From NCBI RefSeq assembly GCF_015291705.1, contig NZ_CP030050.1, forward strand, positions 3,782,001-3,846,000: DNA of 64,000 bases. Reading direction: 5' to 3'. The notes under the pieces were generated by a model, which saw only the letters and a list, made by a program, of their open reading frames with translations, made no database searches and was not told the origin of the DNA. This DNA comes from Bradyrhizobium arachidis (GTDB lineage Bacteria; Pseudomonadota; Alphaproteobacteria; Rhizobiales; Xanthobacteraceae). The number at the start of each line of letters is the position of its first letter. Within the stretch, counting starts at the first letter, position 1. Positions 18,407 to 27,573 of the stretch are shown here, in pieces. Made by a program: the position numbers and the translations under genes.

Positions 18407-19384
18407 TCATTGCGCGCGGCGGCGGGTCTTCATGTCGAGCCAGACCGCGAGAATGACGATGATGCCTGTCACCAGCGGCTGCCAGTTGGCGCTGACCGAG
18501 AGCAAGTTCATGCCGTTCAGCACCAGCGTCAGGATCAGCGCGCCGATGAAGGTGCCGAACACGGTGCCGACGCCGCCGAACAGGGAGGTGCCGCCGATCA
18601 GTACAGCCGCGATCGCCGGCAGCGTCAGGCTCTCGCCGATGTCGGCCTCGGCCGAATTGAGCCGCGACAGGAAGATGATCGAGGCGAGTCCGGCCATGGT
18701 GCCGGAGACCGCGTAGACCAGCAGCAGGCGCCGCGCGACGGGAATGCCGGAGAGACGGGCGGCGACCGGATTGGCGCCGATCGCATAGATCTCCTGGCCC
18801 CAGATCGTCCGCTGCGCAAACAGCGTCCCGATCCCGAGGAACACCAGCAGCAGGTAGACCGGAATGGGCAGACCGAACAGATAGCCGCTGCCGATCTGGC
18901 GGAAGCCTGCGGGGAAGCCGTGCAGGGTCTCGCCTGCCATGTACCAGTAGGTGAGGCCGTTCAGCACCCAGAGCATGCCATAGGTCGCGATGAAGGAGGG
19001 GATGCGGAGTGCCGTGACCATGATGCCGTTGAGGAGGCCGACTATGCCGCCGCAGGCGAGGCCGGTGAGGATGCCGAGCGCCGGCGAGCCGGTCTTGTGG
19101 ATCACGGTCCCGGCGATGCAGGCCGACAGCGCGACATTGGCGCCGACGGAGAGATCGAGGCCTGCCGTGAGCACCACCAGCGTCAGGCCGGAGGCGATGA
19201 AGAAGGTCAGGCTCGCTTGCCGCAGCACATTGAGGATGTTGCCGAGGCTCAGGAAGGAATCGCTGAGCACGGCGAGCACCGCGCAAATCAGAAGCGCCGC
19301 GAGCAGGCGGTAGAACAGCTGGATCGCGTCCTGCGACAGGAACGAGCGGGGCGGCGCGATCGCCTCTTTGCTGATATCGGTCAT
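18407..19384 (-). CDS. Ribose-type ABC transporter permease, second of two
   Basis: A 325-residue inner-membrane permease of the RbsC/BPD_transp_2 family. It has a short cytoplasmic N-terminus, about eight to ten membrane spans, the LTAGLDLSVGANVALSA signature and the segment AVLIGGTSLFGGVGTVFGT that contacts the ATPase. Its ATG overlaps the stop of the preceding permease by 4 bp. It differs clearly in sequence from that permease, so the channel is probably a heterodimer rather than the homodimer usual for ribose importers. Confidence 0.92.
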   Translation of the reverse strand: MTDISKEAIAPPRSFLSQDAIQLFYRLLAALLICAVLAVLSDSFLSLGNILNVLRQASLTFFIASGLTLVVLTAGLDLSVGANVALSACIAGTVIHKTGSPALGILTGLACGGIVGLLNGIMVTALRIPSFIATYGMLWVLNGLTYWYMAGETLHGFPAGFRQIGSGYLFGLPIPVYLLLVFLGIGTLFAQRTIWGQEIYAIGANPVAARLSGIPVARRLLLVYAVSGTMAGLASIIFLSRLNSAEADIGESLTLPAIAAVLIGGTSLFGGVGTVFGTFIGALILTLVLNGMNLLSVSANWQPLVTGIIVILAVWLDMKTRRRAQ

Positions 19385-20331
19385 GCGCGGCTCCTGAGGC
19401 CGTCGAGGAACAGGGCAACGATGACGAGGACACCGACGCTTGCGACCTGCACCGAGGACGGCAGCGAGATCAGGTTCAGCCCGTTGCGCAGCACGCCCAC
19501 GGAGAGAACGCCGAGCAATGTGCCGAGCAGCCAGCCATTGCCGCGCTCGAACGAGGTGCCGCCGACCGCGACGGCGGCGATGGCATCGAATTCGAGGCCG
19601 AGGCCGGCGGTCGGGTGGCCGGAATTCATCCGCGCCGTCATCAGCAGGCCCGCGATGCCGGCCATGGCGCCGCCGATCGCGTACACCGCGATCAGCAGCT
19701 TGTTCGGCGAGAGACCGGCATAGCGCAGCGCCTCGCGATTGCCGCCGAGCGCGAAAATGTAGGTGCCGAAGCGGGTGTGATAGAGCAGGCCGTGGAACAC
19801 CGCATAGGTCACCAGCGCCATCACGATCGGCACGGGCACGCCGAGCAGCGTCGCCGAATAGATGTCGCGCACGCTGTGGGGGATGCCGACCACGCTCTGG
19901 CCGTCGCTGACGATCAGCGACAGGCCCTGCGCCATGCCGAGCGTGCCGAGGGTCGCGACGAAGGGCGGGATACCGAGGATCGCGACCAGCCAGCCATTGG
20001 CGATGCCGAAAGCCGCGCCGACCAGCAGGCCGGCGCCGAGGCCGAGCAGCATCGATTTGGTCGCGAGCGACACGATCGCAACGCAAAGCGAGGTCAGCGT
20101 CAGCACCGCGCCCATCGACAGGTCCAGGCCCTCGGTCATGATGATCAAGGTCATCGGCAGCGCGAGCATGGTCAGGATGGTCGACTGCACCAGCACGTTG
20201 GAGAGGTTGGCGGCCGACAGGAAGCCGGGCGCGATGGCGCTGAACAGCGCGATCAGCAGCACCAGCACGATGGCAACGCCGGGAATGCGCTGCAGTGGAT
20301 TGGGTTGTGATACGACCGCGGCTTCACGCAT
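19381..20331 (-). CDS. Ribose-type ABC transporter permease, first of two
   Basis: A 316-residue RbsC-family permease with similar topology and the markers MTEGLDLSMGAVLTLTS and AVAVGGTSFERGNGWLLGT. It overlaps the ATPase gene by 8 bp upstream and the second permease by 4 bp downstream. All four importer genes are therefore packed as one translational unit. Confidence 0.92.
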   Translation of the reverse strand: MREAAVVSQPNPLQRIPGVAIVLVLLIALFSAIAPGFLSAANLSNVLVQSTILTMLALPMTLIIMTEGLDLSMGAVLTLTSLCVAIVSLATKSMLLGLGAGLLVGAAFGIANGWLVAILGIPPFVATLGTLGMAQGLSLIVSDGQSVVGIPHSVRDIYSATLLGVPVPIVMALVTYAVFHGLLYHTRFGTYIFALGGNREALRYAGLSPNKLLIAVYAIGGAMAGIAGLLMTARMNSGHPTAGLGLEFDAIAAVAVGGTSFERGNGWLLGTLLGVLSVGVLRNGLNLISLPSSVQVASVGVLVIVALFLDGLRSRA

Positions 20332-21847
20332 GATGCATCCCCAGTCGCACGATGTTCTCCTCGGTCAGTTCGTTGCGGGTCAGATGCCCGGCGATGCGCC
20401 CCTCGCGCATCACATAGGCGCGGTCGCAGACGTGGCAGATCTCGACCTGCTCGGAGGAGATCATGAGTGCCGCGGCGCCTTCGGCCACCAGCCGGTCGAT
20501 CAGGGCAAAAATCTCGGACTTGGCGCCGATGTCGATGCCCCGCGTCGGCTCGTCGAAGATGAAGAGCTTCGAGCCGGCCGCCAGCCACTTGCCGATCACG
20601 ACCTTCTGCTGGTTGCCGCCGGAGAGCAGGCCCACGGTCTGCCGCGCGCTGGGCGTGGCAATGCGCAGCTGCCGGATTAGGCCGTCGGACGTGCGCTGCG
20701 CACTGCGCTGGTCGAACAGGCCGCTCGGGAACAGCTTTTTCAGCGCCGACACGACGAGATTGTCGCCGACCGAGCGAAGCAGCGCGAGGCCTTCGCTCTT
20801 GCGGCTCTCCGGGATCAGCGCGATGCCGCGGCGGGCGGCGAGATCAGGTTCGCCCGACATGCTCTTGCCGTCGAAGATGATCTCGCCCGACGTCACCGGG
20901 TCGGCGCCGAAGATCGCGCGCGCGACCTCGCTGCGGCCGGAGCCGACCAGCCCGCACAGGCCGACGATCTCACCCCGCCGCACCTCGATGTTGATGTCGG
21001 AGACGCCGGTCGCCGCGGAGAGGCCCTTGACCTCGAGCAGCAATTCGCCTGGCTTGTCGGCAAAGTTGCGCGGATAGGTCATGTCGACGTTACGGCCGAC
21101 CATCATGCGCACGAGCTGGTCCGGGGTGACATCGGCGGGCTTGACGCCGTCGATGCGGCGGCCGTCGCGCAGCACCGTGATGCGGTCGCCGAGCGCGAAC
21201 ACCTCGGCCATGCGGTGGGAAATATAGACGATGGAGACGCCGTCGGCCTTCAGCCGCGCGATCAGCGCAAACAATAACTCGGTCTCGCGGTCGGACAGCG
21301 CCGCGGTCGGCTCGTCCATCACGAGGATGCGGGCGTTCTGGCTGATCGCCTTCGCGATCTCGACCATCTGCTGCTGTGCGACGCCCAGTTTGTCGACGGT
21401 GGTGGCGGGATCGATATCGAAGCCGATCGTGTCGAGCACGCGCTTGGCATCGGCCAGGATCCTGCGGCGGTCGATGGTGCCGGGGATGCGGCCCTTCGGC
21501 TCGCGTCCCAGGAAGATGTTCTGGGCGATGTCGAGATAGGGGACCAGCGAGAATTCCTGGAAGATCACGGCAATGCCGAGCTTCTGCGCATCCGCCGTCG
21601 AGGCGATCGCGACCCTCTCGCCCTTGTGGTAGAACTCGCCGGCGTCGGCGCGATAGGCGCCGCACAGCACCTTCATCAGGCTGGACTTGCCGGCGCCGTT
21701 CTCGCCGAGCAGCATATGCACTTCGCCGGGGTAGACGGCAAAGGACACGTCATCCAGCGCCTTGACGCCGGGAAACTCCTTGCTGATGCCGCGCAGCTCC
21801 AGCAATGGCGTTGGCGAGGTGACCTCGATCGGAAGCGCGTCGCTCAT
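20324..21847 (-). CDS. Sugar ABC transporter ATP-binding protein with two ATPase domains (RbsA/MglA type)
   Basis: A 507-residue tandem ATPase. The first half has an intact Walker A ([12 protein letters not shown]) and Walker B (LVMDEPTAALS). The second half lacks a classical Walker A (LCGLVGSGRSEVAR) but keeps the LSGGNQQKV signature and the FIFDEPTRGIDIG Walker B. This asymmetry is normal for the RbsA/MglA family. Its start overlaps the stop of the FAD-linked oxidase by 4 bp, which joins transport to catabolism in a single operon. Confidence 0.94.
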   Translation of the reverse strand: MSDALPIEVTSPTPLLELRGISKEFPGVKALDDVSFAVYPGEVHMLLGENGAGKSSLMKVLCGAYRADAGEFYHKGERVAIASTADAQKLGIAVIFQEFSLVPYLDIAQNIFLGREPKGRIPGTIDRRRILADAKRVLDTIGFDIDPATTVDKLGVAQQQMVEIAKAISQNARILVMDEPTAALSDRETELLFALIARLKADGVSIVYISHRMAEVFALGDRITVLRDGRRIDGVKPADVTPDQLVRMMVGRNVDMTYPRNFADKPGELLLEVKGLSAATGVSDINIEVRRGEIVGLCGLVGSGRSEVARAIFGADPVTSGEIIFDGKSMSGEPDLAARRGIALIPESRKSEGLALLRSVGDNLVVSALKKLFPSGLFDQRSAQRTSDGLIRQLRIATPSARQTVGLLSGGNQQKVVIGKWLAAGSKLFIFDEPTRGIDIGAKSEIFALIDRLVAEGAAALMISSEQVEICHVCDRAYVMREGRIAGHLTRNELTEENIVRLGMHHA

Positions 21848-23238
21848 GCCTTGGCTCCGCCTGCGAAAATCTTACCCGGGTTCATCAATCCATTCGGATC
21901 GAGCGCGTTCTTGACCTGCCGCATCACGTCGACGGCGTCGCCGAGCTCGTCAATGAGATAATCGATCTTGCCGAGCCCGATGCCGTGCTCGCCGGTACAG
22001 GTGCCGTCCATGGCGATGGCGCGGGCGACCATGCGGGCCTGCAGCGCTTTGGCGCCTTCGGCTTCATCCGGCTTTGCCGGATCGATCAGGATCAGCATGT
22101 GGAAATTGCCGTCGCCGACGTGGCCGACGATCGGCGCGGTGAAGCCGTGCTCGTCCGCGTCGCGCCGCGTCTCGGTCAGGCATTCCGCCAGACGCGAGAT
22201 CGGCACGCAGACATCGGTAATCACGGCGCGTGCGCCGGGCCGCAGGCCAAGGCCGGCATAGAGCGTGTTGTCGCGGGCATGCCAGAGCCGGCTGCGGTCT
22301 TCCGGCGCCTTCGCCCAGGCAAAGCCGTGGCCACCTTGGTCGGCGGCAATCGCCTGCGCAGCTTCGGCCTGCTCGGCAACGGAGCTTTCGGAGCCGTGGA
22401 ATTCGAAGAACAGGGTGGGGGCCTCGCGATAACCCAGCTTGGCGTAGGCGTTGATGCCGCGCATCATGACGTCGTCGAGCAGCTCGATGCGCGCCACGGG
22501 GATCGCGGACTGGATCACGGAGATCGCGGTGTCGACGGCATCGTGCAGCGTGTCGAAGCTGCAGACCGCGGCCGAGATCGCCTGCGGTACGGGTTGCACC
22601 TTCAAGGTGATCTCGGTGATGACGCCGAGCGTGCCCTCGGCGCCGACGAACATGCGTGTCAGATCATAGCCCGCTGCCGACTTCCGTGCGCGCTTCGCGG
22701 TCCGGATCACGCGGCCGTCGGCCAGCACCACCTCGAGCGCCATGACATTGTCCTTCATGGTGCCGTAGCGCACCGCCATGGTGCCGGAGGCGCGCGTCGA
22801 GGTCATGCCGCCGATCGAGGCATCGGCGCCGGGATCGATTGGAAAGAAAAGTCCGGTATTGCGCAGCTCCGCATTGAGCTGCTTGCGGGTGATGCCGGGC
22901 TGCACCACGACATCCATGTCGCTGTCGTGCACGCTGAGCACCTTGTTCATGCGCGCGAAGTCGAAGCAGACGCCGCCGGCGACTGCGGCCGCATTGCCTT
23001 CCAGCGAGGTGCCGGCGCCGAACGGGACGATCGGCATGCCCGCGCTTGCGCACAGCTTCACAATCTCCGCGACCTCCTGCGTCGTCTCGGGGAACACCAC
23101 GATGTCGGGCGGCAAGTTGCGATAATGCGACTCGCTCTGCCCATGCTGATCGAGCACGCCGCGCGCAACGCTCGCCCGCGGGCCGATCATGCCGGTGAGG
23201 CGATCGGCCAATATGCTCGTGCTGACACGAGGTCCCAT
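21844..23238 (-). CDS. FAD-linked oxidase, D-lactate dehydrogenase/glycolate oxidase GlcD type
   Basis: A 464-residue flavoprotein of the VAO/PCMH family that should oxidise a 2-hydroxy acid. The FAD-binding half has VPFGAGTSLEGNAAAV and IGGMTSTRASGTMAVRYG. The C-terminal FAD-oxidase half has HVGDGNFHMLI and the signature CTGEHGIGLGKIDYL. GGGAG lies eight bases before the ATG. No GlcE or GlcF partner is adjacent, so a stand-alone D-2-hydroxyacid dehydrogenase (D-lactate or 2-hydroxyglutarate-like) fits better than the three-subunit glycolate oxidase. Confidence 0.9.
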   Translation of the reverse strand: MGPRVSTSILADRLTGMIGPRASVARGVLDQHGQSESHYRNLPPDIVVFPETTQEVAEIVKLCASAGMPIVPFGAGTSLEGNAAAVAGGVCFDFARMNKVLSVHDSDMDVVVQPGITRKQLNAELRNTGLFFPIDPGADASIGGMTSTRASGTMAVRYGTMKDNVMALEVVLADGRVIRTAKRARKSAAGYDLTRMFVGAEGTLGVITEITLKVQPVPQAISAAVCSFDTLHDAVDTAISVIQSAIPVARIELLDDVMMRGINAYAKLGYREAPTLFFEFHGSESSVAEQAEAAQAIAADQGGHGFAWAKAPEDRSRLWHARDNTLYAGLGLRPGARAVITDVCVPISRLAECLTETRRDADEHGFTAPIVGHVGDGNFHMLILIDPAKPDEAEGAKALQARMVARAIAMDGTCTGEHGIGLGKIDYLIDELGDAVDVMRQVKNALDPNGLMNPGKIFAGGAKA

Positions 23239-23301
23239 CCCAAAACTCCCGTCTGCTCCCTGTTGCCGGACTCTTGTCGGTCCACTGCGTCGTCGATCGG
23301 C

Positions 23302-24186
23302 TTAGGCGGCTCTTGCGCTGCTCGCAACCTGCTTCAAGCCGAAATCATAGTTGAGATGAAAATACTCGCTGTCCACCATGCGACCATCCGGCGCACGGCC
23401 GGCGGGATGCCTCGTGAATTCGCGGATCAGGCTGTCCTTGACGCCGAACACCACGTCGGAGTCGAGATACTGATCGCCGGCAACGAACACGTGCGTGACG
23501 AGCTGCTCGAAGCCGGGCGCCGAGATCATGAAATGCACATGGGCGGGGCGCCAGGGATGGCGGCCCTGCGCCTCCAGCATCTCCCCGACCGGGCCGTCAT
23601 GCGGGATCGGATAGGCCGCCGGCTTGATCGACCAGAAATGGAAGCGGCCATTGGCGTCGGTGTGGAAGCGCGCGCGCATCGCGAGATCGCCGATGTCGTC
23701 GAGCTGCTGCACGTCGTAATAGCCGTCATCGTCGGAGTGCCAGACGTCGACAACGGCGCCGGCTAGCGGCTTGCCGTCGACGGTCGAGACCGAGCCGGTG
23801 ACCAGCATCGGATCGCCTTCCATCGGACCGGAGATATCGGCGCCGCTGTCCTTCTCCGGCGCGGCCTGGACGAAGAACGGGCCGAGCACCGTCGTCTCGG
23901 TTGCGCCTTCCGGTACCGGATGATTGATGGCGTCGACCAGCATGGAGACGCCGAGCGTGTCCGAGAGCAGGATGAACTCCTGGCGCTTGTCGTCGCACAT
24001 GTGGCCGGTGCGGGTCAGGAAGTCGATGCCGTACTCCCATTCCTTCTGGGTCGGCCGCACCTCGCGGACGAAGGCGTGCAGGTGCCGCACCAGCGCTTCG
24101 CTGATTTGCTTGATCCGTGGCTCGGTTGCGTCCGCGATCCGCTCCAGCACCGCGTCCGTGATCGTGTTTTCGTTGAAGTTACGCAT
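23302..24186 (-). CDS. Intradiol ring-cleavage dioxygenase, hydroxyquinol 1,2-dioxygenase-like
   Basis: A 294-residue non-haem Fe(III) dioxygenase. The N-terminal helical catechol-dioxygenase domain covers about residues 1-95, and the core barrel follows. The four iron ligands can be placed as Y157 (DGYYDVQ), Y192 (AAYPIPHDGPVG), H216 and H218 (RPAHVHF). The DGYYDVQ and PHDGPVGEML segments resemble hydroxyquinol 1,2-dioxygenases more than catechol enzymes. The maleylacetate reductase in the same operon supports this: hydroxyquinol cleavage yields maleylacetate. A chlorocatechol or hydroxylated catechol substrate remains possible. GGAG precedes the start. Confidence 0.9.
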   Translation of the reverse strand: MRNFNENTITDAVLERIADATEPRIKQISEALVRHLHAFVREVRPTQKEWEYGIDFLTRTGHMCDDKRQEFILLSDTLGVSMLVDAINHPVPEGATETTVLGPFFVQAAPEKDSGADISGPMEGDPMLVTGSVSTVDGKPLAGAVVDVWHSDDDGYYDVQQLDDIGDLAMRARFHTDANGRFHFWSIKPAAYPIPHDGPVGEMLEAQGRHPWRPAHVHFMISAPGFEQLVTHVFVAGDQYLDSDVVFGVKDSLIREFTRHPAGRAPDGRMVDSEYFHLNYDFGLKQVASSARAA

Positions 24187-24200
24187 ATGTATCTCCGCGA

Positions 24201-25103
24201 TCAGAGTTTCGGTTCGCCGAGGCCGGACAGCCGCTCGAGATGCTTGACGGTCGCGATGAAATCGGTGTCGCCATCGCCCTGTGCGACCAGCGAGCCATAG
24301 GTCTCGCGCACTTGCGCTGCGAGCTGCAGCGGCACGCCGACGGCGTGACCGGCACCAAGGATCAAATCGAGGTCCTTGGCCATCTGCTTGCAGGAGAAAG
24401 TGGACTCGAAATCCCGCGTCCGCAGCGGCGCGGTCTTGTACTTCACCATGGGCGACGCCACCGCGCTGTCGTCGAGCACCTTCAGGATGTCCTGCCAGGC
24501 GATGCCGCCCTTGCGCGCCAGCGCCAGGCTCTCCGCCATCATCGCCGCGGACACCGCGATCATCAGATTGACCGAGAGCTTTGCGTAGCGCGCTTCCTCG
24601 GCCGGCCCGAGATAGGTCTGGGCACGGGTGAAGGCAGCGAACAGCGGCTTTGTGTTCTCGAACGCGTCCTTCGGCCCCGAGACGAAGCAGGTCAGCGCGC
24701 CCGTGTGCACGATGCTGGCATTGCCGGAGACCGGCGAGCGCAGATACGCAATGCCGCGCGCCTGCGCGGCGGCAGCAACCTCGCTGGAAGCCTCGACGCT
24801 GACGGTGCTGGTTTCGATCAGAACAGAGTCTGCAGCCATCGCGGCAATGAGGCCGCTCGGGCCTAGCAGCGCGCCACGCAGGGCGGCGTCATCGGGCAGG
24901 GAGGTCACGACCGCCGCCTTGCCGTTCACCGCCTCGGCGGGCGAGGCGGCGATAGATATGCCTTGCGTACGCGCCTCACTGATCCGGGCCGCGCTCTGAT
25001 CGAACGCGGTGACCGCATAGCCTGCCTTGGCGACGAGCACCGACATCGGCAGACCCATCTTACCGATCCCGATGAAAGCAACATTCTTCGCAGCGTCTGT
25101 CAT
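24201..25103 (-). CDS. NAD(P)-dependent beta-hydroxyacid dehydrogenase (3-hydroxyisobutyrate dehydrogenase family)
   Basis: A 300-residue dehydrogenase. The N-terminal Rossmann motif is FIGIGKMGLPMSVLVAKAGY. The substrate-binding segment SPVSGNASIVHTGALTCF replaces the usual DAPVSGG, and the catalytic lysine lies in YAKLSVNLMIAVSAAMMAE. The changed substrate motif suggests an acid other than 3-hydroxyisobutyrate, such as a tartronate-semialdehyde-like or ring-fission-derived compound. It lies 14 bases before the dioxygenase gene and 21 bases after the amidohydrolase gene. Confidence 0.88.
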   Translation of the reverse strand: MTDAAKNVAFIGIGKMGLPMSVLVAKAGYAVTAFDQSAARISEARTQGISIAASPAEAVNGKAAVVTSLPDDAALRGALLGPSGLIAAMAADSVLIETSTVSVEASSEVAAAAQARGIAYLRSPVSGNASIVHTGALTCFVSGPKDAFENTKPLFAAFTRAQTYLGPAEEARYAKLSVNLMIAVSAAMMAESLALARKGGIAWQDILKVLDDSAVASPMVKYKTAPLRTRDFESTFSCKQMAKDLDLILGAGHAVGVPLQLAAQVRETYGSLVAQGDGDTDFIATVKHLERLSGLGEPKL

Positions 25104-25124
25104 TGTCGTTGTCCGTTGGCGCCT

Positions 25125-26489
25125 TCAGGCGGCGCGTCCTTGTCTTTCGATGTCCTGCACCAGCCGCCGGCCGGATTGCGCCAGCAGCTCCTTCTTCGTC
25201 TCCAGCCCCTCGGCCAGCAGCTTGCCGCTCCGCTTCTTCCAGGCACCGCCGATCATGACGGCCTCGATATTGGCAAGGCTCGTCTGCATCACGACGGTGG
25301 CGACGGGATCGTGCACCGGATGGAGATTGAGATCTGTGGCGTCGATGATGGCGAGGTCGGCGAGCTTGCCCGGCGTCAGCGAGCCGATCTGGTGCTCGCG
25401 GCCGAGCATGCGCGCGCCTTCCGTTGTGATCCAGCGCAGCGCCTCGCGCACGGGAATTGTGGTCGTCGCCGGAATGGTGCCGCTCGCTTTGCGCGACTCC
25501 GCATTGTCGAGCGCTCGCTGCATGGAGAGTGCAACGCGCGCGGCGGAGAAGAGATCGCCGGCCAGCACGGATTCGAGGTCAATGCCGATGGTCGGACGCG
25601 CGCCGCGCTTGAGCAGGCGTCCGGTGATCGGAAAGCCGTGGCCCTGGATCATCTCGTTCTCCGGCGTGACGGAGAAGGACACACCGAGATCGATCATCCG
25701 ATCGAGCAACTCATCAGGCAGATCGTTGCCATGGACGATGTTGATCCCGGGGCCAACGAGGCCGGCCTCGATCAGGTTCTCCCAACCGCCGGGCGTCTTG
25801 GCCGGACCGCCGCCCTGATGCATTGATGCGATCAGCTTCAGTTCCCGCGCCAGACGGAAATCGTGCATGGCGACGTCGAGTGTCGAATAATGCGGGCCCA
25901 GGATCGCAAGCCCGAGCGTGACGAGACCGTCGCGGTCGGCGAGGGGACCCGCCAGCAGCCGCTCGACCTCGCGGCGCGGATGCGGCACTTCCGAGAAATG
26001 CGGCTCGCCCGGTTTCGGCTCCGGCTTCGGCGAGCCATGGAAGAAGGCGGCGCGGATGCCGCTCTCGATCAGGCCGCGCACGGCCGCGTCGGTATGATCA
26101 GGCGTCGGGTTGTTGTGACACCAGTCGACCAGCGTGGTGACGCCGTGGTTGATCTGGTTCAGCGCGCCGACGAGCGTCGCGATATGGATGTCCTCGGGCC
26201 GGAACACGGTCGCAAGGCCCGCATGCATGCGGCGGAAATATTCCAGCAGCGTCCAGTTCGCGGCAAAGCCGCGCAAGCCGGTCTGCCAGGTGTGCATATG
26301 CGCGTTGATCAGGCCGGGAATGACGATGCGGCCTTTGCCGTCGACAATCTCCGTGTCGGCCGCGACGTCGATCGATGGCCGCACGTCGACGATCCGGCTG
26401 CCCTCGACCAGCACGTCGCCAGTGCCGAGGTCGCCGATCGCCTCATCCATGCTGATGACGGTGGCCGATCTGATCAGGGTGCGCCGCAT
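25125..26489 (-). CDS. Metal-dependent amidohydrolase (cytosine/adenosine deaminase-like superfamily)
   Basis: A 454-residue amidohydrolase-superfamily protein. The first metal ligands are in INAHMHTWQTGLRG. Further candidate ligands are H in SMHQGGG and H in VHGNDLPDE, and an aspartate in TIGIDLES takes the place of the usual LGTD. This arrangement matches SsnA/TrzN/AtzA-like deaminases or dechlorinases rather than simple amidases. In this operon it could remove an amino or halogen substituent from a ring before dioxygenation. Four bases separate it from maleylacetate reductase. Its substrate cannot be named. Confidence 0.85.
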   Translation of the reverse strand: MRRTLIRSATVISMDEAIGDLGTGDVLVEGSRIVDVRPSIDVAADTEIVDGKGRIVIPGLINAHMHTWQTGLRGFAANWTLLEYFRRMHAGLATVFRPEDIHIATLVGALNQINHGVTTLVDWCHNNPTPDHTDAAVRGLIESGIRAAFFHGSPKPEPKPGEPHFSEVPHPRREVERLLAGPLADRDGLVTLGLAILGPHYSTLDVAMHDFRLARELKLIASMHQGGGPAKTPGGWENLIEAGLVGPGINIVHGNDLPDELLDRMIDLGVSFSVTPENEMIQGHGFPITGRLLKRGARPTIGIDLESVLAGDLFSAARVALSMQRALDNAESRKASGTIPATTTIPVREALRWITTEGARMLGREHQIGSLTPGKLADLAIIDATDLNLHPVHDPVATVVMQTSLANIEAVMIGGAWKKRSGKLLAEGLETKKELLAQSGRRLVQDIERQGRAA

Positions 26490-26493
26490 CGCC

Positions 26494-27573
26494 TCACGCC
26501 GCCGCTTTGATGGTAGCAGGCGGATCGCCGGCCCAGGCGCGCGCGATCAGGTCGCGGATGGCATTGCGCTCCAGCGGGCGCGGGTTCCAGTAGGCGTTGG
26601 TGACGGCAAGATCCGCCGCCTTGTCGATGCCGCTCTCGGGCATGCCGACATCGCGCAGCGCCAGCTTTGCACCCAGCCGCTTGGCAAGGTCGTAGAGTCC
26701 TTGCGACGCGTCGGCAGCACCAATCGCGCGGGAGATGCGCGCCATTGCGTCTGGCACGGCAGGCGCGTTGTAGGCGAGCGCATGCGGCAGCACGATGGTG
26801 TGGGTCTCCGCATGCGGTAGGTCGAACGTGCCGCCCAGCGTATGGCAGAGCTTGTGATGCAGCGCCATGCCGACTGTGCCGAGGCAGACGCCGCACAGCC
26901 AGGCGCCATAGAGCGCTTCGGTGCGGGCCTCGCGATCATCGCTCTTGACGCTAATAGCGGGCAGGGCGCGCGCCAGCGCACGGATGCCTTCCTCCGCCAT
27001 CAGCGACGTCACTGGGTTGGTGTCGCGGGCGTAAAGCGCTTCCACCGCATGAGCAATGGCGTTAATGCCTGAGGTCGCTGCGAGACCAACCGGCAGCGTC
27101 AGGGTCAGATCGACGTCGTAGATCACGGTCTCCGGCAGTATCGCCGCATCGCGCACCGTGGTCTTCAGACCGTTCTCGGTCTGGCCGACGATCGGCGTCA
27201 TCTCCGAGCCGGCATAGGTGGTGGGAATGCAGAGCTGGTTGACGCCGGTGCGCAGCGCGAGGGCCTTGCCGAGGCCGGTGGTCGAGCCGCCGCCGAGCGA
27301 GACGACGGAATCGGCCTCGCACGCCTTCATCGCCGCGAGCGCCCGTTCCGTGACCTCGACCGGCGTGTGCATGGTCGCGCCGGGAAAGATGCCGGCATAG
27401 AGCGGGCCGAGCGCGGCACCAAGATTCTTGCCCTGCGCCTCCTGCTGCGGCGTCGTCAGCACCAGCGCGCGCTTGCCGCCGAGCCGTTCGACCTCGGTCT
27501 TCGCCGAGGCCAAAGTTCCACTGCCGAACACGACGCGGCAGGGCAGGTTTTCAAAGGTGAACGAACCGATCAT
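26494..27573 (-). CDS. Maleylacetate reductase (iron-type alcohol dehydrogenase family)
   Basis: A 359-residue enzyme that should reduce maleylacetate (or its chlorinated analogue, releasing chloride) to 3-oxoadipate with NAD(P)H. The family pattern is clear: FENLPCRVVFGSGTL at the start, the cofactor loop SLGGGSTTGLGKALAL, CIPTTYAGSEMTPIVG, and the histidine-rich metal region GMALHHKLCHTLGGTFDLPH. The ATG at 27573 overlaps the stop of the Dabb gene by 4 bp; the frame stays open further upstream only as a shadow of that gene. Together with the dioxygenase it defines the hydroxyquinol branch. Confidence 0.93.
   Translation of the reverse strand: MIGSFTFENLPCRVVFGSGTLASAKTEVERLGGKRALVLTTPQQEAQGKNLGAALGPLYAGIFPGATMHTPVEVTERALAAMKACEADSVVSLGGGSTTGLGKALALRTGVNQLCIPTTYAGSEMTPIVGQTENGLKTTVRDAAILPETVIYDVDLTLTLPVGLAATSGINAIAHAVEALYARDTNPVTSLMAEEGIRALARALPAISVKSDDREARTEALYGAWLCGVCLGTVGMALHHKLCHTLGGTFDLPHAETHTIVLPHALAYNAPAVPDAMARISRAIGAADASQGLYDLAKRLGAKLALRDVGMPESGIDKAADLAVTNAYWNPRPLERNAIRDLIARAWAGDPPATIKAAA

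Noticed and set aside
18170..19723. A 517-codon plus-strand frame opposite the two permeases
   Set aside because: Shadow of membrane-protein genes; the translated product is highly charged and has no similarity to any family I recognise.
21985..23766. A 593-codon plus-strand frame opposite the FAD oxidase and dioxygenase
   Set aside because: Antisense shadow. The minus-strand genes have complete catalytic motifs and coupled starts.
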